Source: Epidermidibacterium keratini (GTDB lineage: Bacteria > Actinomycetota > Actinomycetes > Mycobacteriales > Antricoccaceae). Taken from it: 64,000 nucleotides of DNA. Position numbers and translations under genes: made by a program. Position 1 is the stretch's first letter, and every line of letters starts with the position of its first letter. The notes below the pieces were generated by a model. The model had not been told where the DNA came from and searched no databases. It was given only the letters and a program-made list of their open reading frames with translations. Shown piece after piece: positions 1 to 7,505 of the stretch. The DNA lies in NCBI RefSeq assembly GCF_009834025.1, contig NZ_CP047156.1, positions 868,001 to 932,000 on the forward strand, written 5' to 3'.

Positions 1-270
1 CGGTGAGTTGATCCAGATCTCCTCGACCTCGGGATCATCCAGCAGTGGCTGGATTGGGCCGAATCCGGCAACGGTGTTGACGACCGACTTGGCCAGCGCT
101 GCTGGATCAGAAATCGGCGGCAGGGCCGAGCTCAAGGCGCGATCGCCGTAGTCGGCGATCACCTCGTCGACGAGCATGCGCACGGCCTCGACATCGGCGA
201 GCGGATCGAGTCCGCGCCGCCGGATCAGCTCGCGGACCTCTGAGTCCACGACTTCGAGCGCTACCGTCAC
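1..270 (-). CDS. TadA/CpaF-type secretion ATPase, N-terminal part (cut by window edge)
   Basis: The first 90 residues of a type II/IV secretion ATPase read leftwards off the window. The visible part ends in the family landmark GFGPIQPLL followed by DDPEVEEIWINSP, which in TadA/CpaF proteins precedes the nucleotide-binding domain; that domain lies outside the window. Family members are cytoplasmic hexameric ATPases powering Tad/Flp pilus assembly or secretion. I chose the GTG at 268-270 as start; before it is only a weak purine stretch (GGGGACG). No pilus partner is visible, so its system is unknown. The upstream gap carries three short perfect palindromes. Confidence 0.85.
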   Translation of the reverse strand, partial: MTVALEVVDSEVRELIRRRGLDPLADVEAVRMLVDEVIADYGDRALSSALPPISDPAALAKSVVNTVAGFGPIQPLLDDPEVEEIWINSP

Positions 271-280
271 TGTGCGTCCC

Positions 281-354
281 CAACCGGTTGGCTCTGGGTG
301 AGTTTTCTGTGTGCTAGCACCATAGGTACTCGACAGGGATCTGCCAACCGGTTG
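281..354. promoter_or_regulatory. Three 10-bp palindromes in the tadA-nitroreductase divergent gap
   Basis: CAACCGGTTG occurs twice (281-290 and 345-354, 64 bp apart), with a third perfect palindrome, GTGCTAGCAC, between them at 311-320. The spacing is close to six helical turns. They lie in the 221-bp gap between the leftward ATPase and the rightward nitroreductase, so they are candidate operators for one or both. No regulator is assigned. Confidence 0.45.
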
Positions 355-491
355 TCCACAGGCCCGAAAAATTGGCATCACCTGCGATTTCAGCGCTCTG
401 CACCCACTGGCACCACGGGCCACACCTGTTACCGCCGGCGAAATCCGGCACGCCATGGCACAGACCCGGCCGCACCCTCCACAATGGCCGC

Positions 492-1052
492 ATGACACAG
501 TGCGCCGTACCGCAGCCGCCCGCCTTGCATCCCGCACTTGCGAGCCGACGTAGTCCGGACGTGTTTGATGCGGGGGCTGAGGTCTCGCCAGCGGAAGTCG
601 ACGTACTGCTCGACGCGGCGCGGTTGGCACCGTCGGCCGGAAACTCGCAGCCATGGCGGTTCATCGTCGGCCGGCGCGACGACCCGGTGCACAGGCGGAT
701 CGCCGCTCACCTCGCGCCCAGCTCCGCGCGGTGGGCACCCGGTGCATCGCTGCTCGTCGTCAACCTCGCGCAGGTGTATGTCGAAGACACCACCGACTGG
801 CCGTACTCGGAGTTCTCGCACTATGACCTCGGGCAGGCCGTGGCGCACATGACGATCCAAGGGCTAGCGATGGGACTGGACTCCCACCAGTTCCGCGCGT
901 TCGATCGAGCCGGCGTGGCCGCGGAGTTCGGCGTACCCGACCATTGGGAGGTCACGTCCATGACCGCGATAGGGCGAGCACCGCTACGTGCTGCGAACGC
1001 TGTCCAAGTTCGTGCCTCGCGCGAGGAAGTTACGTGGGCCAGGGATAGCTAG
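492..1052 (+). CDS. Nitroreductase-family FMN oxidoreductase
   Basis: A 186-residue protein of the nitroreductase fold. The N-terminal helix ends in the conserved ARLAPSAGNSQPWRF segment (about residues 40-54), where the family binds FMN phosphate, and a HYDLGQAVAHMTIQGLAMGL helix follows in mid-protein. Such enzymes are cytoplasmic and move electrons from NAD(P)H to nitro, quinone or enone groups; the substrate cannot be read. The frame is open further upstream, but the ATG at 492 begins the natural-looking N-terminus (MTQCAVPQPP) and the upstream codons look non-coding. No strong ribosome-binding site is seen. It is convergent with the broken epimerase gene and touches its stop. Confidence 0.75.
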   Translation: MTQCAVPQPPALHPALASRRSPDVFDAGAEVSPAEVDVLLDAARLAPSAGNSQPWRFIVGRRDDPVHRRIAAHLAPSSARWAPGASLLVVNLAQVYVEDTTDWPYSEFSHYDLGQAVAHMTIQGLAMGLDSHQFRAFDRAGVAAEFGVPDHWEVTSMTAIGRAPLRAANAVQVRASREEVTWARDS

Positions 1053-1969
1053 TCACTTCAGGATCGTCGCGATTCCGTCGCGGTACGACGTGACCTTGAA
1101 GTCGGGAAATCGTCGAGCGAACTTCGATGAGTCGAAGATATTGTCGGCGGCGTACCGCGGCAGCAGCTCGGACGCCTCCTTGAGCTGACTGTTGATCAAC
1201 GCGCCGAGCTTGAACGCGGCGAGCGGGACCTTCGAGTAGGGCACCTTGCGCCCGAGCAACTCGGAGGCGATCTCGATGATTCCCTTATAGGTCAGGCGAT
1301 TCGGGTCGACCGGCAGGTGCCACGTCTGTCCGTATGCGTCGGGCGCGTTGCCCAGAAGCGCCATTCGCGACTGGCATCCGGGGTCCAGATCAGCGTCCGG
1401 AGCGTATTGTCCTTAAGCGGCACCAGCGCCCGCTTTCCGGCTTTGATGCGATCGAAGATCACCGAGTTGGTGAGGCTCTTGGTATTGCCCGGCCCGTAGA
1501 ACTCCGGCGCTCGGCACACCACCGCATCAATCGTCTCTGCCGCCATCTCGGCGAGCAGCATCGTGGCGATCTCGGCGCGCACCGTCGCCTTACGTCCGAC
1601 CGGATCGAACTTCGTCTCTTCGGTTTGCGTCTGCGACGTCCGGGGATACATGTAGGTGTTGTCGAAGAAGACCAGCTTGCAGTCGTGACCCCGGCACGCC
1701 GCGATGACATTGGCCATCATCGTTGGAAACTGACGCTCCCACAGCGCCGAGTCCATCGGCAAACCCACTGTCAGATAAGCGATCTCGCTACCGGCGACGG
1801 CCGCGCTGGTCGCCTCGGCGTCCATCAGGTCGGCCGTGAAGAGCTGGTCGGTGTCGTTGACCTTGCGTGGGTTGCGGCTCACCAGCCGGATGTCGTGGGT
1901 GAAGTTGCGGTACAGGTCGCGGGTGAGCTCGTCGGCGATCTGACCGTTTGCGCCAAGGACCGTCTGCAC
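1053..1969 (-). pseudogene. NAD-dependent epimerase/dehydratase, broken by a one-base frameshift
   Basis: Two overlapping frames together make one extended short-chain dehydrogenase of about 305 residues. The first (GTG at 1967-1969, with GGAGG seven bases upstream) starts VQTVLGANGQIADEL, a Rossmann GxxGxx turn, and runs to IWTPDASR. The second carries on as MALLGNAPDAYGQTWHLP to the stop at 1053. The join lies at 1362-1369, where only two bases separate the Arg and Met codons, so one base has been lost. The combined length of 917 nt also fits a single deletion. It may be a recent pseudogene or a sequencing error. Family members act on nucleotide sugars or similar alcohols with NAD(P). Confidence 0.7.
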
Positions 1970-2004
1970 GGTGATGCCTCCAGGAAGTGACGACTGAAGC
2001 ATCC

Positions 2005-2025
2005 AATGTACACACCGTTTACATT
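2005..2025. promoter_or_regulatory. 21-bp operator-like inverted repeat upstream of the epimerase
   Basis: AATGTA (2005-2010) and TACATT (2020-2025) are exact inverted arms separated by 9 bp (cacaccgtt). The site lies 36 bp upstream of the epimerase GTG, in the 79-bp gap after the M20 amidohydrolase. Its size and AT-rich arms resemble TetR or HxlR operators, but no cognate regulator is adjacent. Confidence 0.45.
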
Positions 2026-2048
2026 GAGGGGGAGGGCGCGGCAACCGG

Positions 2049-3305
2049 TCAGTCGAGAGCGCCGTCCGCAAGTCGCGTGACGACTGAGGTGAGTACGGCG
2101 AGCCCGGCGATCATGTCCTCGTCGTGGGTGTATTCCTGCTCGTTATGGCTGATCCCGTCGACGCTCGGCACGAAGAGCATCACGGTCGGCACGACATCCT
2201 TCAGGTTCGTCGAGTCGTGTCCAGCGAGCGTCTCAGTCCGCCCGTAGGAATAGCCGAGCTCTCGAACGACCTCCTCCGCGAGGGCCACCCCGGAGTCGGC
2301 GTACGGCAGCACGCCCCACTTGTGCGAGGTGGCCTGGTCGATCTCGACCCCTGCCGCGATCTGGATCTGCGCGATGCGCTCGTGCAGCACACGGTCGGCC
2401 TCGGCGAGTACGTCGGCATCGAGCGAGCGCAAGTCCAGCAGCAGGCTCACCTTGCTGGCGACGACGACCGGCGAGTTGGGGTAGATCAGCATCTGCCCCA
2501 CGGACGAGTGCAACACGCCATCGTCAAACATATCTGCGATGTCGCGCGCCGCGACGACGAGCATCGAGGCGCCGAGCAGCGCGTCGTGGCGGTCTGCCAT
2601 CGCGGTCGAGCCCGTGTGCGCCTGCTCGCCGGTCACGGTGAACTCGTACTTGTTGGCGCCCCAGGTTGCCCGCACCAGGCCGATCTGCAGCCCGTCTTTC
2701 TCGAGCCCGCGACCCTGCTCGATGTGGATTTCGGCGTACGCCGCCGCTGGTGGTGCGTCGGCGTCCGCGCGCATCCCGATCGCCTCAAGAGCGTCTTGCA
2801 CGGTCACGCCCGCGACATCCTCGGCATCGAGGGTGCGCCGGAGGTCAAGCTTGCCGGCGTACACGCCGCTGCCCATCATCGACGGCTTGAAGCGGCTGCC
2901 TTCCTCGTTGAACCAGTTGACGACGGCGAGGTTGTATTTCGGCGTCTGCCTTCGCGCGGCCAAGTCGCTCGCCACCTGCCGCACGGCGTGAGCTGCAGCG
3001 AGTACGCCGTACGCCCCGTCGTACCGGCCCGCCGTCGGTTGGGAGTCCATGTGCGAGCCGACAAGGACATACGGCGCGCCGGGGTTCAGATCGAAGAGCC
3101 CGTACTGGTTGCCAATCCGGTCGTAGACCACGCGCGCGCCGTAGCCCTCGAGCAGGCCCGCCATCCACCGCCGCTGCTCGCCGTCCTCGGGCGTCGCCGC
3201 TTGGCGATCCACGCCGCCGCGGTCGGTTGCGCCAAAGCCGCTCATCGTCGCGAAGTCGACCAGGAAGTCATCCTCCGCGCTGCCATCCTCCGGTCTGCCG
3301 TTCAT
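2049..3305 (-). CDS. M20-family amidohydrolase (allantoate / N-carbamoyl-amino-acid hydrolase type)
   Basis: A 418-residue cytoplasmic amidase of the M20 hydantoinase/carbamoylase branch, which hydrolyses N-carbamoyl or ureido groups. Metal ligands are visible: His85 and Asp87 in GSHMDSQPTAGRYDG, Asp96, the pair Glu134-Glu135 in NWFNEEGSRF, a later EIHIEQGRGLE histidine, and a C-terminal SHNEQEYT histidine. The length suits the family. Allantoate amidohydrolase, beta-ureidopropionase and L-carbamoylase cannot be separated by eye, and no purine, pyrimidine or hydantoin gene is adjacent. The epimerase follows 79 bp downstream on the same strand behind its own operator-like site. Confidence 0.85.
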   Translation of the reverse strand: MNGRPEDGSAEDDFLVDFATMSGFGATDRGGVDRQAATPEDGEQRRWMAGLLEGYGARVVYDRIGNQYGLFDLNPGAPYVLVGSHMDSQPTAGRYDGAYGVLAAAHAVRQVASDLAARRQTPKYNLAVVNWFNEEGSRFKPSMMGSGVYAGKLDLRRTLDAEDVAGVTVQDALEAIGMRADADAPPAAAYAEIHIEQGRGLEKDGLQIGLVRATWGANKYEFTVTGEQAHTGSTAMADRHDALLGASMLVVAARDIADMFDDGVLHSSVGQMLIYPNSPVVVASKVSLLLDLRSLDADVLAEADRVLHERIAQIQIAAGVEIDQATSHKWGVLPYADSGVALAEEVVRELGYSYGRTETLAGHDSTNLKDVVPTVMLFVPSVDGISHNEQEYTHDEDMIAGLAVLTSVVTRLADGALD

Positions 3306-3408
3306 CCCCGTCCTCTCCAGTCGCGGTTCATCGAGCCTATCGGCGGAGTACGGCGTACCCCAACCCCGTCAATCTCGGTTGACACCGGTGGTTTGTCGAT
3401 TGACACGC

Positions 3409-3606
3409 ATGAAGGTCACCATCGACACCGAGACGCCGGACCCGGCCACGGGACTGCGATCGGTCATCGAGCTACGCAAGCTGGCCGATCGCCTCGAACG
3501 CCAGCACGTGTCTGCCGCGCGCCTGGCCGGCTGGTCGTGGGACCAGATCGGGGACGCGCTCGGCGTCACTCGCCAGGCGGTGCACAAGAAGCACGGGAGG
3601 ACATGA
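3409..3606 (+). CDS. Small helix-turn-helix protein, partner of the Clp-N protein
   Basis: A 65-residue protein whose C-terminal half is a clear helix-turn-helix: WDQIGDALGVTRQAVHKK, ending KHGRT. The N-terminal half (VIELRKLADRLERQ) is an amphipathic helix that could dimerise. The start is the ATG at 3409; ten more codons upstream are open but lack support. Its stop overlaps the start of the next gene (ATGA), so the two are translationally coupled. HTH/Clp-N-domain pairs are common in actinobacteria; their regulatory target is not known to me. Confidence 0.7.
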   Translation: MKVTIDTETPDPATGLRSVIELRKLADRLERQHVSAARLAGWSWDQIGDALGVTRQAVHKKHGRT

Positions 3607-4073
3607 TGCGCGCGAAGTTTGCTCCGACCACCCGCGACATGGTGCGAATCGCCCTGAACGAAGCACGAGGCCGCGGCGACTCCGTCGTCGGTACGGACCA
3701 CCTGCTCGTGGCGCTGCTGCACGACCCGCCGCTCGCGTCCGGCGTACTCGGCGGGCGCACACCCGACGATGCGCGCTCCGCACTCCGAGCGCGTGATGCT
3801 GCTGCCCTCCGCTCGGCCGGCGTCGACGTGGACCCCTGGGATATCCCACGTGCGCCAGCGATCGCGGACCAGAGTCGGCTGCCGATGAGCGCCGGACTGC
3901 AGCAGGTCTTACAGGCTGCGCGTCACGTCGCGACAGAACACGGTTGCCGGAGGATCCAGACCCATGACCTACTGGCAGCGGTCGCCACTCGCCCTGCTCC
4001 GGATCCCGCGCTCGACCTATTCAACGCTCTCGGGCTCGAGCCGGCCCGAATCGCCGCCGAGCTAACGGCCTAA
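3603..4073 (+). CDS. Clp N-terminal (double-repeat) domain protein without ATPase
   Basis: A 156-residue protein made of the ClpA/ClpC N-terminal repeat domain alone. The first repeat (FAPTTRDMVRIALNEA, then GTDHLLVALLHDP) is at about residues 6-45, and the second (MSAGLQQVLQAARHVATE, then QTHDLLAAVATRP) at about 98-140. No AAA+ module follows. In ClpC this domain binds adaptors and substrates, so a stand-alone copy may sequester or deliver them. It is coupled to the upstream HTH gene by a 4-bp overlap. Its stop (4071-4073) lies 14 bp before the first unit of the 21-bp repeat array separating it from convergent trhO. Confidence 0.75.
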   Translation: MMRAKFAPTTRDMVRIALNEARGRGDSVVGTDHLLVALLHDPPLASGVLGGRTPDDARSALRARDAAALRSAGVDVDPWDIPRAPAIADQSRLPMSAGLQQVLQAARHVATEHGCRRIQTHDLLAAVATRPAPDPALDLFNALGLEPARIAAELTA

Positions 4074-4086
4074 CGCGCAACTTCGT

Positions 4087-4162
4087 TCGGATCGGTGGGA
4101 TTAACGTCCGGATCGGCGGAATTAACGCTCGGATCGGCGGGATTAACGTTCGGATCGGTGGG
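4087..4162. repeat. 21-bp tandem repeat array, locus 1 (3 full units plus a partial)
   Basis: Units at 4087-4107, 4108-4128 and 4129-4149 and a partial at 4150-4162. Each reads TCGGATCGGYGG then RATTAACGY on the plus strand. The array lies between convergent genes, and its last part codes the final residues and stop of trhO: the TAA is the TTAA core of a unit read on the other strand. The same unit recurs at 49441-49537 and 51006-51123. Confidence 0.9.
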
Positions 4163-5048
4163 TGGTGCACAGGGGTGAGGTGGCGACGCAGGCCGGGCAC
4201 ATGATCTGGTGCGCCTTGCATCCCGGCTGGGCGCAGTCCATCAGCTCGTTGGTCGCGGCGCCGCACGCGGCACATGAACCGACTACCGCGGCATGGTCGC
4301 TGAAGTCCACGCGCTGCCGCCCGTCGAAGACGTAGAGCGAGCCCTCCCACAGGCCGTCGTCGCCGTACTTCTCGCCGTACCGCACGATCCCGCCGTCGAG
4401 CTGGTAGACCTCACCAAACCCGCGGCGGATCATCAGTGCCGACAGCACCTCGCAGCGGATGCCGCCGGTGCAGTAGGTGACGATCGGACGCCCTTTCAGC
4501 TCGTCGTACTTGCCGCTGTCGAGCTCGGCGAGAAAGTCGCGAGTCGCCCCGACGTCGGGGACGACGGCTCCTCGGAACCGGCCGAGCTGCGCCTCCAGCC
4601 CGTTGCGACCGTCGAAGAAGACGACCTCGTCGCCACGCTGCCCAACCAGCTCATGCACGGCTTCCGGGGCAAGGTGCACTCCCCCGCCGACCACGCCGTG
4701 TTCGTCGACCTCAATCTCGGACGGCGCGCCAAACGTGACGAGCTCATCACGCACCTTGACCGAGAGCTTCGGAAAGTCCGCGCCCGTGCCGTCGCTCCAC
4801 TTCACATCTATATCACCGAAGTAGGCACGAGTACGCCGCACATACTGCTTGACGTCGACCAGCGCGCCACCGACCGTGGCGTTGATTCCGTGCGGCGAGA
4901 CGATGATCCGCCCGGTCAGCTCGAGTCGCTCGCACAGCTCGGTCTGCCACAGTCGCACGGCCTCGGGGTCGGCAAGCGGGGTGAAGGAGTAGAACAGCAC
5001 GATCTTGGGCATGACGATCGCGCCGGTCTTGGAGCGGCGAGCAGGCAT
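4143..5048 (-). CDS. trhO: tRNA uridine 5-oxyacetic-acid hydroxylase / rhodanese-domain protein (TrhO, YceA family)
   Basis: A 301-residue protein with an N-terminal acylphosphatase-like domain ([15 protein letters not shown] ... [14 protein letters not shown]), then a rhodanese domain with the active-site loop YCTGGIRCE (Cys193 and Cys199). A C-terminal cysteine-rich tail (CAACG, DCAQPGC, MCPAC) probably binds zinc. TrhO hydroxylates the wobble uridine of certain tRNAs using O2. An alternative start is ATG at 5012 ([10 protein letters not shown]); I kept 5048, which has GGAGC upstream. The last four residues (RSER) and the stop are encoded by a unit of the 21-bp repeat, so the repeat defines this protein's C-terminus. 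Confidence 0.9.
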   Translation of the reverse strand: MPARRSKTGAIVMPKIVLFYSFTPLADPEAVRLWQTELCERLELTGRIIVSPHGINATVGGALVDVKQYVRRTRAYFGDIDVKWSDGTGADFPKLSVKVRDELVTFGAPSEIEVDEHGVVGGGVHLAPEAVHELVGQRGDEVVFFDGRNGLEAQLGRFRGAVVPDVGATRDFLAELDSGKYDELKGRPIVTYCTGGIRCEVLSALMIRRGFGEVYQLDGGIVRYGEKYGDDGLWEGSLYVFDGRQRVDFSDHAAVVGSCAACGAATNELMDCAQPGCKAHQIMCPACVATSPLCTTHRSER

Positions 5049-5072
5049 GCGCTCCAGGGTATGGCGCCGCGC

Positions 5073-5489
5073 CTAACCCAGGGCGGCGGCCTTGCCTGAC
5101 TCAGGCTGCGCAAGCCACAGCACGCCGGCGGCGACCGGCAAGAAGAAGGCGAGCTTGATCGCGAGAGGAAAGACCTGGGTCGAGTTGTAGGTCGCTGCGG
5201 CAAGGCCCAGCACGACCAGCGTCGCCCCTACCCACCATCCAGTTCGCGTCGTGGCAACCGAACGCACAGACGCAAACAGCACTCCGACGAGCAGCGCGAC
5301 TCCGGCGATCACGAACAGATAGGTCATCGTCATGGATGCCGCATCTTCCAGTCCGACGCCTTGCGCATTGGGATACGAGTACGCCGCAGCGAGATCGGCG
5401 CGGACCAGGCCCGCACTGAGCACCGTGACGATTACTGCGATGGCGCTAGTGGCTGCGCCGATCAGCGCGATCTTGCGAGAGCGCACCAT
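5073..5489 (-). CDS. Four-helix membrane protein of unknown function, probable TetR target
   Basis: A 138-residue protein with four hydrophobic segments, at about residues 7-29, 55-75, 85-103 and 108-128, and short polar loops. No family was recognised. It is divergent from the TetR gene at 5581. The first of two GTTGAGACA-type palindromes begins 22 bp upstream of its ATG, so it is the likely regulated target. Its end lies 25 bp from trhO on the same strand. Confidence 0.7.
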   Translation of the reverse strand: MVRSRKIALIGAATSAIAVIVTVLSAGLVRADLAAAYSYPNAQGVGLEDAASMTMTYLFVIAGVALLVGVLFASVRSVATTRTGWWVGATLVVLGLAAATYNSTQVFPLAIKLAFFLPVAAGVLWLAQPESGKAAALG

Positions 5490-5510
5490 TCGAAAGCTCC
5501 TCTGGTCATG

Positions 5511-5531
5511 GTTGAGACATTGTGTCTCAAC
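5511..5531. promoter_or_regulatory. TetR operator O1 (perfect palindrome)
   Basis: GTTGAGACA (5511-5519), TTG, TGTCTCAAC (5523-5531): nine-base arms, exact. The site is in the divergent gap between the membrane-protein gene and the TetR gene. Start-to-start distance to the second copy is 36 bp. Confidence 0.75.
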
Positions 5532-5546
5532 CTCGCAGCACCACGG

Positions 5547-5567
5547 TATGAGACACTATGTCTCAAC
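5547..5567. promoter_or_regulatory. TetR operator O2 (near-perfect palindrome)
   Basis: TATGAGACA (5547-5555), CTA, TGTCTCAAC (5559-5567): same arms as O1 apart from the two outermost bases of the left arm. It ends 13 bp before the TetR ATG, immediately before the ribosome-binding site AAGGAG (5571-5576), so binding would block the regulator's own transcription. Confidence 0.75.
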
Positions 5568-5580
5568 GTCAAGGAGATTG

Positions 5581-6306
5581 ATGCCCAGACCACACCGCTC
5601 CGAGTCGCAGACCCGCGAAGCCGTCGGCATGGCCGTTATCGACCACGTCGCGCAATACGGAATCCCGGCGAACCCAAGCTTCCCGATGGAGCAGATCATC
5701 ACGGCCGCAGGGATCTCCCGCGCCTCGGCGTATCGGATCTGGCCGGGACGCGAGGCTTTCGTCGCTTTTGCGCTGGAGCAATGCGCAGCCGGCCGCGCGG
5801 TCGCCACCCTCGACTCCGCGCTCCTTCGCCGGCTCACCGACAAGGCGCTCGCGATCAAAGGTGACGCGGTCGCGCGTGCGGCTCATTTCCTAGCCGCATC
5901 GGGCGACGAGGAGGTCACCCTGCTGCTGTCCTCGCCGCAATGGCGCGCCTTCGTCGCCTTCCGGGCGATCGCCGCCGCGACGGACTCCGACGACGTGCGC
6001 GATGCGGTGGCTCAAGCCGATGACGAGGACCTCGCCCGGCTCACCCGCACCTACGCCCGCATTGCCGAGGCGTGGAGTCTGGAGCCCGTCGACGGCACCG
6101 ACGGTATTGCGAGCTTGGCCTACGCCGCGATGATCCAACTGCGCACGACGGTTGCAGCCATCGTCGGCGGCAGCAATGAGGCCGTTGCCAGGCGCAGGCT
6201 GCGCTCGACGCTGCAGGCGCTCGTGCGAGGAACCTTTCGAGCGAAGCCCGGAACACGCGTCAGCGCACGAGATGTCCGCCGAGCGATCGCCTCGACGATC
6301 GACTGA
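5581..6306 (+). CDS. TetR/AcrR-family transcriptional regulator
   Basis: A 241-residue repressor. The N-terminal DNA-binding domain shows FPMEQIITAAGISRASAYRIWPGREAF split over helices 2-4 (about residues 37-63), and a long helical ligand domain follows. The ATG at 5581 is preceded by AAGGAG at 4-bp spacing. Two copies of the same palindrome lie between this gene and the divergent membrane-protein gene, so autoregulation and control of that gene are likely. Family ligands are usually small hydrophobic molecules; the ligand here is unknown. A strong hairpin at 6322-6357 ends the transcript. Confidence 0.88.
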   Translation: MPRPHRSESQTREAVGMAVIDHVAQYGIPANPSFPMEQIITAAGISRASAYRIWPGREAFVAFALEQCAAGRAVATLDSALLRRLTDKALAIKGDAVARAAHFLAASGDEEVTLLLSSPQWRAFVAFRAIAAATDSDDVRDAVAQADDEDLARLTRTYARIAEAWSLEPVDGTDGIASLAYAAMIQLRTTVAAIVGGSNEAVARRRLRSTLQALVRGTFRAKPGTRVSARDVRRAIASTID

Positions 6307-6321
6307 CCTCCGCAGCAGAAC

Positions 6322-6357
6322 GGAGCGTTGGTTGCAAAAGACTGCAACCAACGCTCC
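6322..6357. terminator. Bidirectional hairpin terminator between TetR and lplA
   Basis: A 15-bp perfect stem (GGAGCGTTGGTTGCA at 6322-6336, complement at 6343-6357) with a 6-base loop AAAGAC. It lies between two convergent genes, 15 bp after the TetR stop. Confidence 0.8.
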
Positions 6358-6389
6358 ATTCTGATTTCGGGCCCGAAGAGCCTCGTCAG

Positions 6390-7451
6390 CTACGGGATGC
6401 GTGCGGTCCACTCGGGATCGGCGAACTTCGTCTGCACCAGCTGCTCCGCGCGCGCCCACTCCTCAGCGGAGATCTCGCCGTCGACCGTGCGATAGCGCTC
6501 GCGGAAGTGGGCAAGCAACGCCTCGATGATGTCCTCGCGGTCCATGCCAGTCTGGCTGCGCAGCGGATCGACGCGCTTCTTGGCTGAGGTCGTGCCTTTG
6601 TCGCTGAGCTTCTCGCGGCCGATCCGCAGGATGCGCGTCATCTTCTCGGCGTCCATGTCGTAGGACATCGTGACGTGATGGAGTACGCCGCCACCGACCA
6701 CTCGCTTCTGCGCTGCACCGCCGATCTTGCCTAGCGGCGAGGAGATGTCATTGAGCGGCTTGTAGAACGCATCGATACCGACCGACTTCAAGCCGCCGAG
6801 CACCCAGTCATCCAAGAACGCGTACGACTGCTCGAAGCTCAAACCTTCGACAAGGGAGGCCGGCACGTAGAGCGAGTAGGTAACTGCGTTGCCCGGCTCG
6901 ACAAACATCGCGCCGCCGCCGGAGATGCGGCGTACGACGCGGACTCCTTCCTTGGCGGCCTCGTCGAGGTCGACCTCGTTGCGCAGTGACTGGAACGAGC
7001 CGATGATGACCGCGGGCGAGGCCCACTCCCAGATGCGAAGCGTCGGAGGGCGCGCGCCGGAGGCGACGTCCTCGGTCAGCACCTGGTCGAGCGCAAGATG
7101 CATCTCCGGCTCGAGCGGACCGGGGTGCATGATCTCGAACGTGTGGTCGTCCCATCCGGTCGCGAAGCCGAGGGCCCGCCGTACGGCGATCGCCACGGAC
7201 GCGGGCGTGAAGCCCACCATGTGCGCGTCACCGAGCGCCTCGTCCAGACGCTCGGACATCGTCTGCACAGAGGCGCTCTCGGGCAGCCCGGCGAGTGAGG
7301 CGTTGAGATCCTCGAGCGCCTCGTCCGGCTCGAGGAAGAAGTCGCCACTGATGTGGACGCGCGCGATCCTCCCGTCAGCGACCTCGACATCCGCAGCGAC
7401 GAGCTTGCCGCCTGGAACCTTGTACTCGCCTCGCCGGGTCTGCGCGCTCAT
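6390..7451 (-). CDS. lplA: Lipoate-protein ligase A family protein
   Basis: A 353-residue ligase-type protein. The catalytic biotin/lipoate transferase domain is C-terminal and has the diagnostic RRISGGGAMF (residues 174-183) and KIGGAAQKRVVGGGVLHH. The first ~95 residues (KLVAADVEVADGRIARVHISGDFF) look like the small accessory domain that sits at the C-terminus in E. coli LplA, so the domain order is inverted. LplA-type enzymes activate lipoate with ATP and attach it to E2 or GcvH lysines in the cytoplasm. The substrate may be lipoate or octanoate; no lipoyl-enzyme gene is in the window. Confidence 0.85.
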   Translation of the reverse strand: MSAQTRRGEYKVPGGKLVAADVEVADGRIARVHISGDFFLEPDEALEDLNASLAGLPESASVQTMSERLDEALGDAHMVGFTPASVAIAVRRALGFATGWDDHTFEIMHPGPLEPEMHLALDQVLTEDVASGARPPTLRIWEWASPAVIIGSFQSLRNEVDLDEAAKEGVRVVRRISGGGAMFVEPGNAVTYSLYVPASLVEGLSFEQSYAFLDDWVLGGLKSVGIDAFYKPLNDISSPLGKIGGAAQKRVVGGGVLHHVTMSYDMDAEKMTRILRIGREKLSDKGTTSAKKRVDPLRSQTGMDREDIIEALLAHFRERYRTVDGEISAEEWARAEQLVQTKFADPEWTARIP

Positions 7452-7505
7452 GCCGACGAGCCTAGCCCCGCACGGACGACGGTGCCGGTGTAGTAGAACC
7501 GAGTC

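Noticed and set aside
2124-3600. Long open frame antisense to the M20 amidohydrolase, fused to the Clp-N gene
   Set aside because: It mirrors the amidohydrolase gene, has no family motifs, and only its last 156 codons (from 3603) are a real protein.
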